Source of the DNA: Cokeromyces recurvatus | Taxonomy: Eukaryota; Mucoromycota; Mucoromycetes; Mucorales; Mucoraceae | DNA: 64,000 nucleotides | Reading direction: 5' to 3' | Assembly: GCF_025118155.1 (NCBI RefSeq) | Contig: NW_026251395.1 | Coordinates: 496,001-560,000 of the forward strand | In this document: one piece after another, positions 50,439 to 62,576 of the stretch | Layout: each line of letters starts with the position of its first letter | How positions within the stretch are numbered: position 1 is the stretch's first letter | Notes under the pieces: generated by a model | Told to the model about the DNA's origin: nothing | The model's database searches: none | The model's input: only the letters and a program-made list of their open reading frames with translations | Made by a program: the position numbers and the translations under genes

Positions 50439-50444
50439 GCCAAG
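50439..50444 (+). promoter_or_regulatory. Candidate PacC binding site (GCCAAG)
   Basis: The plus strand reads TTGCCAAGATA, containing GCCAAG, 94 bp upstream of the pacC start. Together with the site at 50338 it suggests autoregulation. Confidence 0.45.
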
Positions 50445-50537
50445 ATAAATAATAATAAACATTTATCTCACATATTTAACTCCTTCTTTCTTATTTATTT
50501 ATAATCCTTTCTTCCTTTATGCAAGATCCTTTAAAAA

Positions 50538-52269
50538 ATGGATAATAATAGTAATACTGGAAGCCTTTTCTGTCGCTGGAATAATTGCTCAATGTCTTTT
50601 AATGATCCAGAACAACTTTATATCCATTTAACAAACGACCATGTTGGTAGAAAATCAACTGGAAATCTATGTCTAACTTGTGGTTGGGAGAAATGCGATA
50701 TTACAGTCATTAAGCGTGATCATATTACTAGTCATCTTAGAGTTCATGTTCCTTTAAAACCTCATCATTGCCAAGTAAGAATATAATTAAAAGCTTATAT
50801 ATATATATATATTAATGAGTAAATATTTAGTTTTGTAGTAAATCTTTTAAACGACCACAAGATTTGAAAAAGCACGAAAAGATACACAGTGAGCAACATA
50901 TTTCGAGCTTACGTTCTCACCAGAGAACACAACATCCTTTAACACCTCCTAATTATATACCGTATTCTAGTAGAGATGTGTCACCTATTTTATCTGATCA
51001 TCATCCTATATCACCACCTATTAGTGCTTGTTCTGATGAAACTTGGATGTATACAAATATGTCTCCATCGACAACAGTAAGATCTGATAACCGTTTAGTT
51101 GCTCCTACTACTAAACATCATAAGGTTTCACAACAGTCTAATCTTGTTCCACAAACAACTAAACCTGATCAAATTATTCATAACTTGCTTTTTCCATTGG
51201 AAACAGACATTTCTACTGCAGAGTATAACAATACAGCAAGTAAGAAATTACTATTTATTTATTTATTTATTTATTTTGTTTAATTCGTCTTTTAACAGTA
51301 GATGTTACTGGTAATCTTGATTTAATTCAAAGTTATCTAGATGCAGGAGTGATAAATCAATCAAATTTTGATTTAAATATTAATAATAAGCAACAGTTAC
51401 AAGATATGAACAATTGGTTAAGTCATCTTTCTCATAGTATTCAAACTGAACAATTACCTCATCCATCATCGGTGTATAATTCATCCATATCTACTACCTT
51501 TATACCATCCTTACAACAGTCAGATTTTATTATGTCTCAAAATAATAATAATAATAATAATATATATCCTGTTTCATCAACTATTGGGGATAATGATATC
51601 TATGTTCGTTCTCAGCCTATATTACAACCTGTGGCGCCAAGTCAATGCACTATTACTGCTAATAACATTTGCCCTGGTCAACCATTACCTTATTATGAGC
51701 AGCAACCCTTTATATATCATCATCATCATCAACAACAACAACAACAACAACAAAATATAGGTATTACAGGACAACGTCAACATTATTCAACTATTCCAAA
51801 TATATCAAATCATTTCTTCCAGCCTGAACTTCGAACTGCTATGAATTTCACTAAAGCGAATAATAGTCATATTAAAAAGGAAGAAGTTATTTCATTCAAA
51901 CCTACAAAAGCTATAGTTCATAATGACAAAAAGGATATCACTACTCTGACTAATACTTTTTCCAGTGCATTAGTCGAAAATAAGAACCAAAAAGAAGACG
52001 AAGAAAAGAAGGAGACAAAATTAAATAATTCAATTAGAGATTTAATAATAAGCGATCTTTCTAAACTTTCTTTAAATGATAATGACAATTCAAAAGAACA
52101 CTCGGATTTGACAAATAACAGTAAGAATTCTAAATCTCTGTCTTCACTCTATCCTGCTACTGCTGATGATGCAACAACTATGCATATTAATCAGAAACGT
52201 CTTTTACTTGTGCAGAAAATGAAGGACTGGATAAATGAAAACTATCATAAAAATCATCCTAATCTTTAA
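50538..52269 (+). CDS. pacC: pH-response zinc-finger transcription factor PacC/Rim101
   Basis: Three exons (50538-50774, 50831-51239, 51299-52269) join in frame to 538 aa. The three C2H2 fingers are close to the PacC signature: [40 protein letters not shown] then [22 protein letters not shown] spacing (here [20 protein letters not shown]), and [20 protein letters not shown]. The first intron falls between fingers 2 and 3. The rest is Asn/Gln/Ser-rich with a charged C-terminal helix ([17 protein letters not shown]). In ascomycetes PacC is proteolysed at alkaline pH and activates alkaline genes. Here the signalling-protease motifs are not recognisable, which is common outside ascomycetes. It is 412 bp upstream of FAT1 on the same strand. 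Confidence 0.93.
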
Positions 52270-52602
52270 AAGAGAAAATGAAATAAAATAAAATAAAATA
52301 AATAAATAAAATAAATAAAAAAAAAAAGAAGAAAAAGAAGAAAAAGAAAAAAAAAGAAAAGAAAAAGAAAAAAAAAGAAAAGAAAAAAAAAAAAAAAGAG
52401 AAAATTTTATTTGACGAGTAATTGTCTGTATATAAAAATGATACATTTAATATTATACAGCAGAGAAGCTTCTTAAAAAACCACGAGTCTATTTAAGTTA
52501 TAATAAAATTATTTTGTACGTGAGTACGATAAGTAAGCAACATTCATAACATTGTTGTGTGCAAAGACGTTTAATTTAAAAGGAAAACTTGGTAAAACTA
52601 TC

Positions 52603-52633
<31 letters not shown>

Positions 52634-52681
52634 CAAATATACCCTTATTATTTCTTAACTATACATACAATTACTTTAAAT

Positions 52682-53245
52682 ATGAGTTCAGGTAAAATAA
52701 AATAATATATGCATGCAATATTGAATTTCATATATAACCTTTTTCTTTCTTTGAATAAAATCACTAGATATTCTCCCAGTAGTTGCTGCTGGTTTGGGAG
52801 GCCTTTTTGGAAGCATGTATGTAGATGCAAAATTTTTACTTCGTAAAGACCTTCATCAATTAAGAAGTGGTTCAATAGCAATTTTGACGTAAAGTATCTC
52901 TCTCTTTGTGTGTGTGTGTGTGTGTGTGTGTTTTCAAGTCAAATAACTACTCGATTTTAATTACAAACTCTGTTAATTTTTTTTATAGTCTTAAACTTTG
53001 GACTTTTCAAGATAAACTTCATTTTTATTATCGATTTAAAGATAAAGCAAAGGCTAATCCTAATAATATCTTTGTTTCATTTGAAGGAAAAGAACATACA
53101 TTTCGTCAAATTGAAAAAGGTAAGTAACACACAATGTAAAATGAAATTGTTCATACTAAGTTCAGCTTTATTTAGCATCAAACAAATTAGTAAGATTAAA
53201 TTTTACATAATAATATTTTTACATAAAAATATATGTTATCTCACA

Positions 53246-53280
<35 letters not shown>

Positions 53281-55627
53281 CATTGGCTACTTGCACAAAA
53301 TATTAAGAAAGGAGGTAAAGAAGTTAGATAAACAATGATGTACTACTAAAAATGATCCAATTCCTTTTTTATTTTGTTAGATATTGTTTGTATCATGCTT
53401 CAAAATCATCCTACCTTTTTTATTGCGTTGTTAGCTATCAGTAAAATTGGTGCCATTCCTTCTTTAGTTAACACGAATCTTTCTGATGACTCTCTCTTTC
53501 ATTGTATCAAAATTGCCAACACAAAACTTTTCTTATTTGATCCTATCTATGAGGCCCAAGTATTTTCTATTTTGGAATCTTGTCGTAAAAGAAATGTGAA
53601 TCTAATTTGCTATGGTGAAGGAACGCAAGATGCTGAATTAGAACCATTATCTTTTGCTTCAACTCTTACTCCAGCTATTCTATCACACTTTTCTAATGAA
53701 GATACAAGTGAAGAATATATAAGAGGAGTTCAACCTTCTGATCCTGCCTACTTAATTTACACAAGGTAAGAGTTTTTTACTTTTTACTTTTTTATTTTTT
53801 TATTTTATTTTTTATGTTGAGCTAAGATGATTTATTATGCAATCTAGTGGAACCACGGGTATGCCAAAAGTAAGGATATGATAGCTATTTATAAACAAAA
53901 AAAAAAAAAAAAAATAGTAAAGGACTAATTTTCCTTTTTTTTTTCTCTTGTCTCTCTAATTAGGCTGCCATTAGTCAACATGCGCGCGTAGATTGTAAAA
54001 TATAAAATTCATATAATTTACATACAAAGAATATAACTAATATTGAGTATTTCATTTCATTTTATTTTTCATTTACTCCTAGTTGGCATGCTTATGTATT
54101 CCAACACTGCAGGTGTTCAGAAAAATGATAGAGTCTATTGTGTTCTACCTTTATATCATAGTTCAGGAAGTAAAGTATACTATTCTATTTTATAAAAGGT
54201 TAAAATACTAATATATATTTATACTCTAGTGATTGTCACATCCGCCGTTACTTTATATTCTGGAGGTACAATTATTTTAGGAAGAAAATTTTCTGCAAGA
54301 CGTTTTTGGAACGACTGTGTTGATTATAAAGTGGATGTATTTACTGTAAGTGTTTCTTTTTTCATGATTTTCTTCATATATACACTATATTTACTTATCT
54401 ACATCTATTTTAGTATATTGGAGAATTTTGCCGTTATTTATTAAGCCAGCCTCCTCACCCTGAAGAAAGGAATCATCATGTAAGACTTATTTATGGTAAC
54501 GGTATGAGGCCCGATGTTTGGACAAGATTTAGAGATAGATTTAATATTCCAATGATTTGTGAATTTTATGCTGCTACAGAAGGTAAATATTACATATATA
54601 TGCATTTTATATATAAATAAACCTAAATTAAATATTTTCATTTCTTTTTTTTTTCTTTCGTATACTTATAAATGACAGCACCTACGAGCTTATTTAACGT
54701 AAATACAGGTGAACATGGTGCTGGTGCCGTTGGATTTCGTGGCAAGTTTTTCCGTTTACTTCGTAGTGAAGTTCAATTAATTAAAATTGATCCTATAACC
54801 GAAGAGCCACTTCGGGACCGAGATGGTTTTTGTATTAAGGTATTCACTGATTTACATTTACGCTAGACATTTTAAAGTTATATATTGATATATATATATG
54901 TATAAAGTGCAAATATAATGAACAAGGTGAACTCATAGTACGTATGGAAACAGATGGTCCTCTTACATTTGATGGTTATTATAAAAATCAACAAGCTACT
55001 AAAAAAAAGACATTAACAAACGTTTTTGAGAAAGGCGATAGGTAAAGTTTTAAATAAATTAAATTTTGTATAAAAAAAAAAAAAACCGATTAGCAGTTAA
55101 TCTTATTCTATACATGTTTTTTTTTTTTTAAAAAAAAAAGATACTTTCGTAGTGGTGATCTACTAAAACTAGATCCGGATGGTTATTATTATTTTGGAGA
55201 TCGTGTTGGTGATACATTCCGTTGGAAATCTGAAAATGTAGCTACTACAGAAGTGGCTCAAACGTTAGGTATCTATCCTGATATACAAGAGGCTAATGTG
55301 TATGGCGCCCTTATTCCTCATCATGATGGTCGTGCAGGTATGGCCGCTCTTGTTTTAAAAGAGGGTGCAACACTTGATTTCAAAAACCTCTATCAATACC
55401 TTCGCAAGAGACTTCCAAGATATGCAATTCCTCTTTTTATTCGGTTTATCCCTGCTATGGAAATTACGGGCACCTTTAAACAACAAAAAGTTGAATTTCG
55501 TAATCAAGGAATTGATCTCACCAAGATTCCAGAGACTGATTCTGTCTTTTGGCTGAAAGGAGGCACTTATGTGCCTTTTACTTTAGAAGATTATGCCCAA
55601 CTAGATGTTGGTAAGGTTAAGTTATGA
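52682..55627 (+). CDS. FAT1: Fatty acid transporter / very-long-chain acyl-CoA synthetase
   Basis: Fourteen small exons (52682-52691, 52768-52888, 52989-53119, 53176-53189, 53278-53314, 53381-53765, 53848-53869, 53964-53994, 54083-54169, 54230-54345, 54414-54582, 54679-54839, 54908-55041, 55141-55627) join in frame to 634 aa. An N-terminal membrane segment (ILPVVAAGLGGLFGSMYV) precedes the AMP-binding motif YTSGTTGMPKAAISQHAR and the FATP/VLACS motif YFGDRVGDTFRWKSENVATT. The order and length match Fat1/SLC27. The protein imports and activates long and very long fatty acids at membranes. It is the most intron-dense gene in the window; some exons are only 10-37 bp, and intron 5 is bounded on one side by a poly-A run. 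The C-terminus (KVKL) is not a typical peroxisomal signal. Confidence 0.93.
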
Positions 55628-55856
55628 GATTTGGTAGCTCAGGGGACCTTTTTTTCTCTTATTTAATAATAAACCATTAGGACTATTGTCTATTTCTAAT
55701 ATCATCTATTACTCGTCACTCTTGCGTAAAAAAAGAAAGACACTCCTTATTTAAATATATACAAGGATAAAGTCTTATAATTCTAAAATGAGAAAGGAGG
55801 ACATATATACATGACATAAGAATAATACATCTATTATCATCACGGAAAAAAAAATC

Positions 55857-56080
55857 GGTGTTTTTAAGTGTTTTAAAATGACAAAAAAAAAAAAAAAAAT
55901 CACCAAAAAACACCTAAAAAAAAAGGTGCTTTTTACCGTGCGAGAGGTGACATAAAAAACACCAAAAGTCATCAGAAATCAATTGAAATCACTTTAAATC
56001 ACTTGCTCTAAAACACTTGAAAAACACTTTTAATCACTTTAAAATTACTTTAAATCACTTTATAATCACTCTAATCACTT
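55857..56080. repeat. MITE-like inverted repeat with AATCACTT array
   Basis: GTGTTTTTAAGTGTTTTA at 55858-55875 is mirrored by TAAAACACTTGAAAAACAC at 56009-56027 (one base gained). Between and after them are a short AACACCT/AGGTGCTTTTT stem and six copies of AATCACTY within ~95 bp (55985-56080). No coding capacity. The structure fits a small non-autonomous inverted-repeat element just 3' of FAT1. Confidence 0.5.
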
Positions 56081-57132
56081 AATATTATTTTATATATAAG
56101 TAGCTGCTTTTATTAACGCTTTCATTATTAATTATACCAACGAGTATAAATGAATAATTGCAAATACATAATGTCTCCTTTGACAATGGCGATATCTAGG
56201 CCCAACTTACCATTTTATTGAACGAATATGAGTCGAGCTTTGAAGTTTTGCTTGAAATTCGTGGCTTTCCGAATTAGCAGTTATGTTTGTGATGGTAAGT
56301 ATTATAATAAAGAAAAATAAAAAGAGAGAAAAATGAAAAGAGAAAGAGAACAAAAGGAAGTATAGTTTGAGACTGTTTTTATTCAATAAAAGAAAAATAA
56401 AATAAAAATGAAATAAAAGAGTCAAAGGTTAAAGATTATTTTGTGTCTACACAACTGCTTGTATTTATACTAATGAATCCTGAATCAAAGATATAAAAAT
56501 AGCTGTCAAAGAACATGAGTCATGAAGCAGTGTTAGTATTCAAATATGTATCTTGTTGATTCAAGAGACTGATTTATATGAATTATCTATTGGGTGTTAT
56601 AATGATCTGATTAAGTTTTAAATAAAAGATTTATTGTTTGATCTGAGTATATGTTCCTGAAATCTTTTATGTTTTATTTTATTGGATCAAAGACGACTTA
56701 AATCCTTTGTCAAGGTTATAAAAATAAATATTTAGAAATAATACGATATCTTATTTAGTCAACACATTTAGTTGATTGGATGTCAATAAGTTTTATGTTA
56801 TTTACAAGATGTTATATTCAGAATTTCATTTCATATTCAGACTTATAATTTATCCTTTATTATTTAATTCATCTATTAATATATTACTTATGCTTATATC
56901 CAGAGCTTGTTCTATAACAGCCGCTATTTTGGCTTCTATCTTGGCTTTATCCTGGCCTTTTTTTTTCCCCTCAGAAACGACAATCTTTGTCTAGGCAAAC
57001 TAACGGCTGAAACGAATTTTAGTAATTGGCAAAAGTGAAATTTGCAAGTCAAAGCTATGAAGATTGGGCTTATGTAAAAGCGCAAATTGAGCTAGTACAA
57101 AAACTAAAATTGGAGATGGAGGCACTATACAC
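56081..57132. other. Spacer with transposon-like coding scraps
   Basis: Minus strand 56978-56850 reads VSEGKKKGQDKAKIEAKIAA then VIEQALDISISNILIDELNN, ending in a stop. Plus strand 57026-57132 reads KVKFASQSYEDWAYVKAQIE, a charged helical piece cut off exactly where the left inverted arm begins. Neither has a start context or family I can name; both look like fragments of element-encoded proteins. Confidence 0.4.
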
Positions 57133-58526
57133 TGCTTCCACTCTCAAATCAAGTATTTTTTTGAACTGGGTGGTACGTTTTTTCGAAAATAAAAAGGAAC
57201 ATTTCACCAATTAAATCCGAACAAAATTTGAACTTAATTTGGAACACTTTTCGAACTTCAATTAGAACACACTATGAACCCAATCTAAAATTAATATATA
57301 TATGTATATATATATGGTAGAGGATTTCCTTTAAACATAGAGAGACTTTGCTATTTTTAGAGTGTTGAGCAATGTTGACGAGGTGAAATGAAGGGATATT
57401 ATTGCATGATTCAGTTATTCTATGTACGAGTATTTCAGATTCCATAAGTTGCTTTTCATCTATTTGGACACTCATGTTTTAGTATTTAGTTGAAACCAAC
57501 CAAGATGAAAAAAATAGTGCTACCTGGCTTCAAACCTCTTACTTTGGCAACTATAATATTGAGAAGAGCCATAAAAACCACCCTTTTAAAAAAATTTGGG
57601 TGCTATCAAAGACGCGAAATAACTGCTAACTGGTGAATTTTGTCCCTTTTAAAAAAAGTTTTTATTTATACTGAAATATTAACTAAGGGCTTGGGGGGAA
57701 TATTTATTAAGAGTTGCAGAAAAACGGGGAGGAGGGGGGAGGTAGTTACCGCTTTTACTGCTCGATACCTATAATTGGTTTAGCAATCCAACCAAGAATA
57801 TCACTCACGTTTCTTTTGTTTGTAGTTATTGACTGCACTTCTTTGTACATCAAATCTCACAATTGCAAGAAAGAAGACAAAGTATTAACTACAACATGAA
57901 AATCTTCTGAAGAGCGAGGAAGGAAACATTGTCTAATCTGCACCATTAGATATACCTTCGATGCAACTAATGTCATCTTGTACATAGAACAACTGAAACC
58001 TAAATTCAAATATTCAATTATTCTTTTCTGGTCATAAACAATAGCCATAGCTACTTACCATACACTAACACACCGTAAACGGTACAGTTATTAGCACCAT
58101 GTTCTATTAAACGATTTAAAATGAACTGCATTTCTATTGACAACTTAAACAGATCATCTTTGCTGGTACTGCTTGGACATTTGACTTCAATCAAAAGACA
58201 GTCAATTTGGATACCATTGATTGTGATATGGAACTTCATATCCGGTCTGAGACCAACTTCACCTTCTAAAGATGTAAAATGTCTGCAGAAAGGGGATAGA
58301 GTTAGTCTATTGTATGAATTTGATAATGTCTTTGTATCCAAATTTACCCAGATTGCTGTAATTTATAGTCCATTTGTAAAGACAGCTTTTACAAAAGGAC
58401 TTAGAGCTAATTCAATGAAAAGCGACTCGTCAACAGTGGCAAGATCAAATGAGTGATTATAGTTAGAAGTTCTAAAAGAAAGTCTTATTATTTTCTTATG
58501 TGTGGTACCCAACACTTCTTACTTAC
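57133..58526 (+). repeat. Left arm of a 1.39-kb near-perfect inverted repeat
   Basis: Every position x in this arm pairs with 119462 - x in the right arm. Several pairs of translated frames (for example 58121-58456 against 61006-61341 reversed, and 57272-57475 against 61987-62190 reversed) are identical residue by residue. Homology stops at 57133 on the outer side and at 58526 on the inner side, where only one mismatch was noticed close to the edge. Confidence 0.95.
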
Positions 58527-59602
58527 AAATTGAACAAAACTGTTGCATACGTTTCTAATTCACTAATTGACAATTGGGCACTTGCCAAGTCTTTAGCTTC
58601 CTTATCTAAACCTTTAGCCTTACTCTATACAAAAGAGAGGATCGTTGTTAGTTTTATATTTAAATTATCCATAAATACAATTACATAGGCAACACTGTTC
58701 ACAAGCTCGACTTCTTTATTCGAAGCCTTGTGATAATACTTGCTTAGTTCCAAATACGCGATCAACTTATCTTTCATCGTATTCAACTCATTGCAATAAC
58801 GAAAACTGTCATCATGTTGATTCATCAGATAAATACGATTAACAGCAAGTTTTTCAGTTATTGTCAAAGCTTGTCCCAAGAGATTTTTTGTATAACTGCG
58901 TGACCTAAAGTCAACAAGGATCCTGCTCACGTTATCACCGTCTATCATCCACTATATACGGTAAAAAGTAAATAACGAGCAGAATTAATTTCGTTTCATT
59001 TACATACCACAGGCTCCAACGTGTCGTCATCTTCAGAAGAATCGGTTTCAAAAGCATATGTTGACTGACTTGACTGATTTGAAAGGCTCTCTTCTTTAAC
59101 TTCTTCCTCATCTTCTTCTTCACTACCATCAACATCTTCTTCATTACGCAAACGTTTGTTTAAACGTGTGGTCATAACTGTATGCGTCAACATAAGTTCA
59201 TGTTCTATATGTCTCTTTAAGTTGGCCTAAATAAAAATTGTTAAGAATTAAGATTTTAAGTAGATGGACATAACTTACTCTTTCTCTCTGCAAATCGATT
59301 GTATTACAAATTTCTCGACAGATGTTTTCAAGCGTAACATTTTTTTTTTCAATTGCTTCTAAAAAAAAAAAAAAAAAAAAATGTTATTACGCCTTCTCTA
59401 TACGTTTTTACAAGCACGCCAGCATGTAACGCCCACATTACCTTAATGTTTCTGGCTTTAATCGTTCTAAACATTTCACAAAATCGATTAGACCACATCC
59501 ATGGAATTGTCATGTCATTTTTTAAACGCATCTTTATTTTGCAAAATAAATCCTTGTGAAGTCGATGATTTTCATTTTGTAATATACTCAGAAAGCACTA
59601 CA
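57857..59602 (-). pseudogene. Pseudogene of a repeated fungal family with PD-(D/E)xK-like C-terminal domain
   Basis: Minus-strand exon pieces run from about 59602 (NENHRLHKDLFCKIKMRLKN, MTIPWMWSNRFCEMFRTIKA) through an acidic linker (DGSEEEDEEEVKEES), WMIDGDNVSRILVDFRSRSY and LATVDESLFIELALSPFVKA. A TAA stop follows inside the exon (TNGL-stop-ITAIWVNLD). Downstream coding continues: GEVGLRPDMKFHITINGIQI, DCLLIEVKCPSSTSKDD, VYGVLVYG-intron-FSCSMYKMTLVASKVYL and a final stop at 57857. RPDM ... E-V-K suggests a PD-(D/E)xK nuclease-like fold, by pattern only. From memory, similar proteins are highly repeated in Mucoromycota genomes, with no known function. The 3' half lies in the left inverted arm. 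The upstream 5' end is not resolved. Confidence 0.55.
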
Positions 59603-60935
59603 GAACATGTTAGAAAATCAAGCAAATATAAAGTGTTAAATAAGTATTATTATCACCTTTTTGCCCCTTATAAAAACTCATTTTATACTGATTGATGTTC
59701 CTTAAGAAAACGCGTTTTTCCGTAGTTTGTTTAGTACAGGATAAGAAAGAATGTTTTTTTTTTCTTTTTATTTTTTTTTTTTTATATGAAGACAAAGATG
59801 GTTCAGATGCTTATTAGTGAAATATGAGAAAGTCACATTAAAGTTTTTGATATGCTTTTAAAAATTTGGAATTTTTTTTTTTTTTTTTTTAAGTTTAAGG
59901 GGTAATAGAATATAAGTTGTATCAAGGGACAAACGACCAAGATATACGAGTAAATGAGAGAACAATGAGGTAGGGTTAAAATCAAAAAGTGAGGAATTGG
60001 AAACGGAGACTTACCTGCTGTTAACAACTGTTCACAGAACGAAGTTAATAAAAGGAATCGAGCAACAGATACAGTGACTCACAAAACTGAGCGAATGTTT
60101 GATTAATTTTACAAAATGTTTGATTTATAAGACTTAACACTCTTGAAAATCTAACATACAATATATCAATAGAATGCTTGTGTTTTGAGTATAAAGATAA
60201 GGAAAGAGAAAAAAGAAAAGACAAGTCTGTGAAAACTTTGTATAGTTTTATTAAAGATAAAAAATACAGAAATTGTACAAGAAGAAAATAATATGGAAAA
60301 ATGACAAGAGCTATTTATATGTTTTGCAAGGTAAGTGATATTAATAGAAGTATGATATGTATAAGTGAATACTGCTATAATAAAGCATTATGTGTAAATG
60401 TTGTCAGTATAAATGTTGCCAGTGTAAATGTTGTCTCTGAACAATTCTACTTGTAAAAAGATATATGTTTTATCTTTATTTTCTCTGAGCTATCACTGTT
60501 ACTAAAAATATAACCAATCATTATTTCTAGGGTAAGCAACGCGTCAATATTAATTCACAGTGAATATTCCCGCTATAACAATACCAATTATTTATATGCC
60601 ACTATTATTATTACCATCCTTTAAGATGTTATTACAACATAACAATATTCAATATCATAGATGTATATATAATATGTATGATTTGTATAAATAATTATGT
60701 AATTGAATATGACAGTCATAAACCTATTAAATTCTTATTATTACATAATACGATGTATATAATTATTTTTAATGCTCGAATATTCTAACAATGACAATTA
60801 TTAAAACTGAATGTAGAATGAACATTATGCTGTGAAATACAATACACTAGTTTTATTTGAATAACCTCTTTATTATGTAATAAATGATGGTTTATTTCTA
60901 TTAACTTAGTTGTAAGGATGACTACAATCATAACA
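58527..60935. other. Unique spacer between the inverted arms
   Basis: This 2.41-kb spacer holds the 5' part of the pseudogene on the minus strand (to ~59602), then non-coding AT-rich sequence with poly-A/T runs (59352-59380, 59868-59890). There is also a three-copy ~15-bp repeat (TGTAAATGTTGTCAG-like, 60393-60436). Confidence 0.6.
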
Positions 60936-62329
60936 GTAAGTAAGAAGTATTGGGTACCACACATAAGAAAATAATAAGACTTTCTTTTAGAACTTCTAAC
61001 TATAATCACTCATTTGATCTTGCCACTGTTGACGAGTCGCTTTTCATTGAATTAGCTCTAAGTCCTTTTGTAAAAGCTGTCTTTACAAATGGACTATAAA
61101 TTACAGCAATCTGGGTAAATTTGGATACAAAGACATTATCAAATTCATACAATAGACTAACTCTATCCCCTTTCTGCAGACATTTTACATCTTTAGAAGG
61201 TGAAGTTGGTCTCAGACCGGATATGAAGTTCCATATCACAATCAATGGTATCCAAATTGACTGTCTTTTGATTGAAGTCAAATGTCCAAGCAGTACCAGC
61301 AAAGATGATCTGTTTAAGTTGTCAATAGAAATGCAGTTCATTTTAAATCGTTTAATAGAACATGGTGCTAATAACTGTACCGTTTACGGTGTGTTAGTGT
61401 ATGGTAAGTAGCTATGGCTATTGTTTATGACCAGAAAAGAATAATTGAATATTTGAATTTAGGTTTCAGTTGTTCTATGTACAAGATGACATTAGTTGCA
61501 TCGAAGGTATATCTAATGGTGCAGATTAGACAATGTTTCCTTCCTCGCTCTTCAGAAGATTTTCATGTTGTAGTTAATACTTTGTCTTCTTTCTTGCAAT
61601 TGTGAGATTTGATGTACAAAGAAGTGCAGTCAATAACTACAAACAAAAGAAACGTGAGTGATATTCTTGGTTGGATTGCTAAACCAATTATAGGTATCGA
61701 GCAGTAAAAGCGGTAACTACCTCCCCCCTCCTCCCCGTTTTTCTGCAACTCTTAATAAATATTCCCCCCAAGCCCTTAGTTAATATTTCAGTATAAATAA
61801 AAACTTTTTTTAAAAGGGACAAAATTCACCAGTTAGCAGTTATTTCGCGTCTTTGATAGCACCCAAATTTTTTTAAAAGGGTGGTTTTTATGGCTCTTCT
61901 CAATATTATAGTTGCCAAAGTAAGAGGTTTGAAGCCAGGTAGCACTATTTTTTTCATCTTGGTTGGTTTCAACTAAATACTAAAACATGAGTGTCCAAAT
62001 AGATGAAAAGCAACTTATGGAATCTGAAATACTCGTACATAGAATAACTGAATCATGCAATAATATCCCTTCATTTCACCTCGTCAACATTGCTCAACAC
62101 TCTAAAAATAGCAAAGTCTCTCTATGTTTAAAGGAAATCCTCTACCATATATATATACATATATATATTAATTTTAGATTGGGTTCATAGTGTGTTCTAA
62201 TTGAAGTTCGAAAAGTGTTCCAAATTAAGTTCAAATTTTGTTCGGATTTAATTGGTGAAATGTTCCTTTTTATTTTCGAAAAAACGTACCACCCAGTTCA
62301 AAAAAATACTTGATTTGAGAGTGGAAGCA
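60936..62329 (-). repeat. Right arm of the 1.39-kb inverted repeat
   Basis: Reverse-complement partner of 57133-58526. Its outer end changes to unrelated sequence at 62330. No clear target-site duplication was seen next to either outer end. Confidence 0.95.
60990..61605 (+). pseudogene. Truncated inverted copy of the PD-(D/E)xK-like pseudogene
   Basis: The right arm carries only the 3' part of the gene. Because the arm begins inside an intron, the copy starts at the intron acceptor near 60990 and lacks any N-terminal exon. It contains the same in-frame TAA after TNGL as the left copy (near 61096). It also has the same intron before FSCSMYKMTLV and the same final stop. It cannot make a complete product and was already broken, or was made broken by conversion, in both arms. 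Confidence 0.6.
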
Positions 62330-62570
62330 CTGTAACTGTAATGGTCTCTAGAAAAATGTCTAATATTAGTTCACAAAATTTTTTATTTTGTCTAATTTGG
62401 AAGTCTGTGATAGTTTCTAGAAAAAAAAAAACGATTTTGTCTAATAAAAAAAATGGACTACATTTTCCAAATATTGACCTTTGGAATAAAAAACCCCCCC
62501 CGCCCTTTGGCGTTAGAACGACCATGATGCGACACACTTTTTTTTTAGTATAGCTCCCACAATAGAAGAA
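62330..62570. repeat. Short direct repeats flanking the right arm
   Basis: Two imperfect units start GTAATGGTCTCTAGAAAAA (62338) and GTGATAGTTTCTAGAAAAA (62406), each followed by TTTTGTCTAAT. A C-run (62494-62501) follows. They may be the terminal repeats of a degraded element; no gene. Confidence 0.4.
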
Positions 62571-62576
62571 GAAGCT

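Larger units (their letters stand above)
49211..50537. other. Upstream region of pacC
   Basis: No gene supported in this 1.3-kb stretch. It contains two PacC consensus hexamers near its right end, listed separately. Confidence 0.5.

Noticed and set aside
61920..61950. GGTTTGAAGCC followed by a T-run, resembling a tRNA B box and Pol III terminator
   Set aside because: The flanking bases do not form a T-arm or acceptor stem, and no A box is found.
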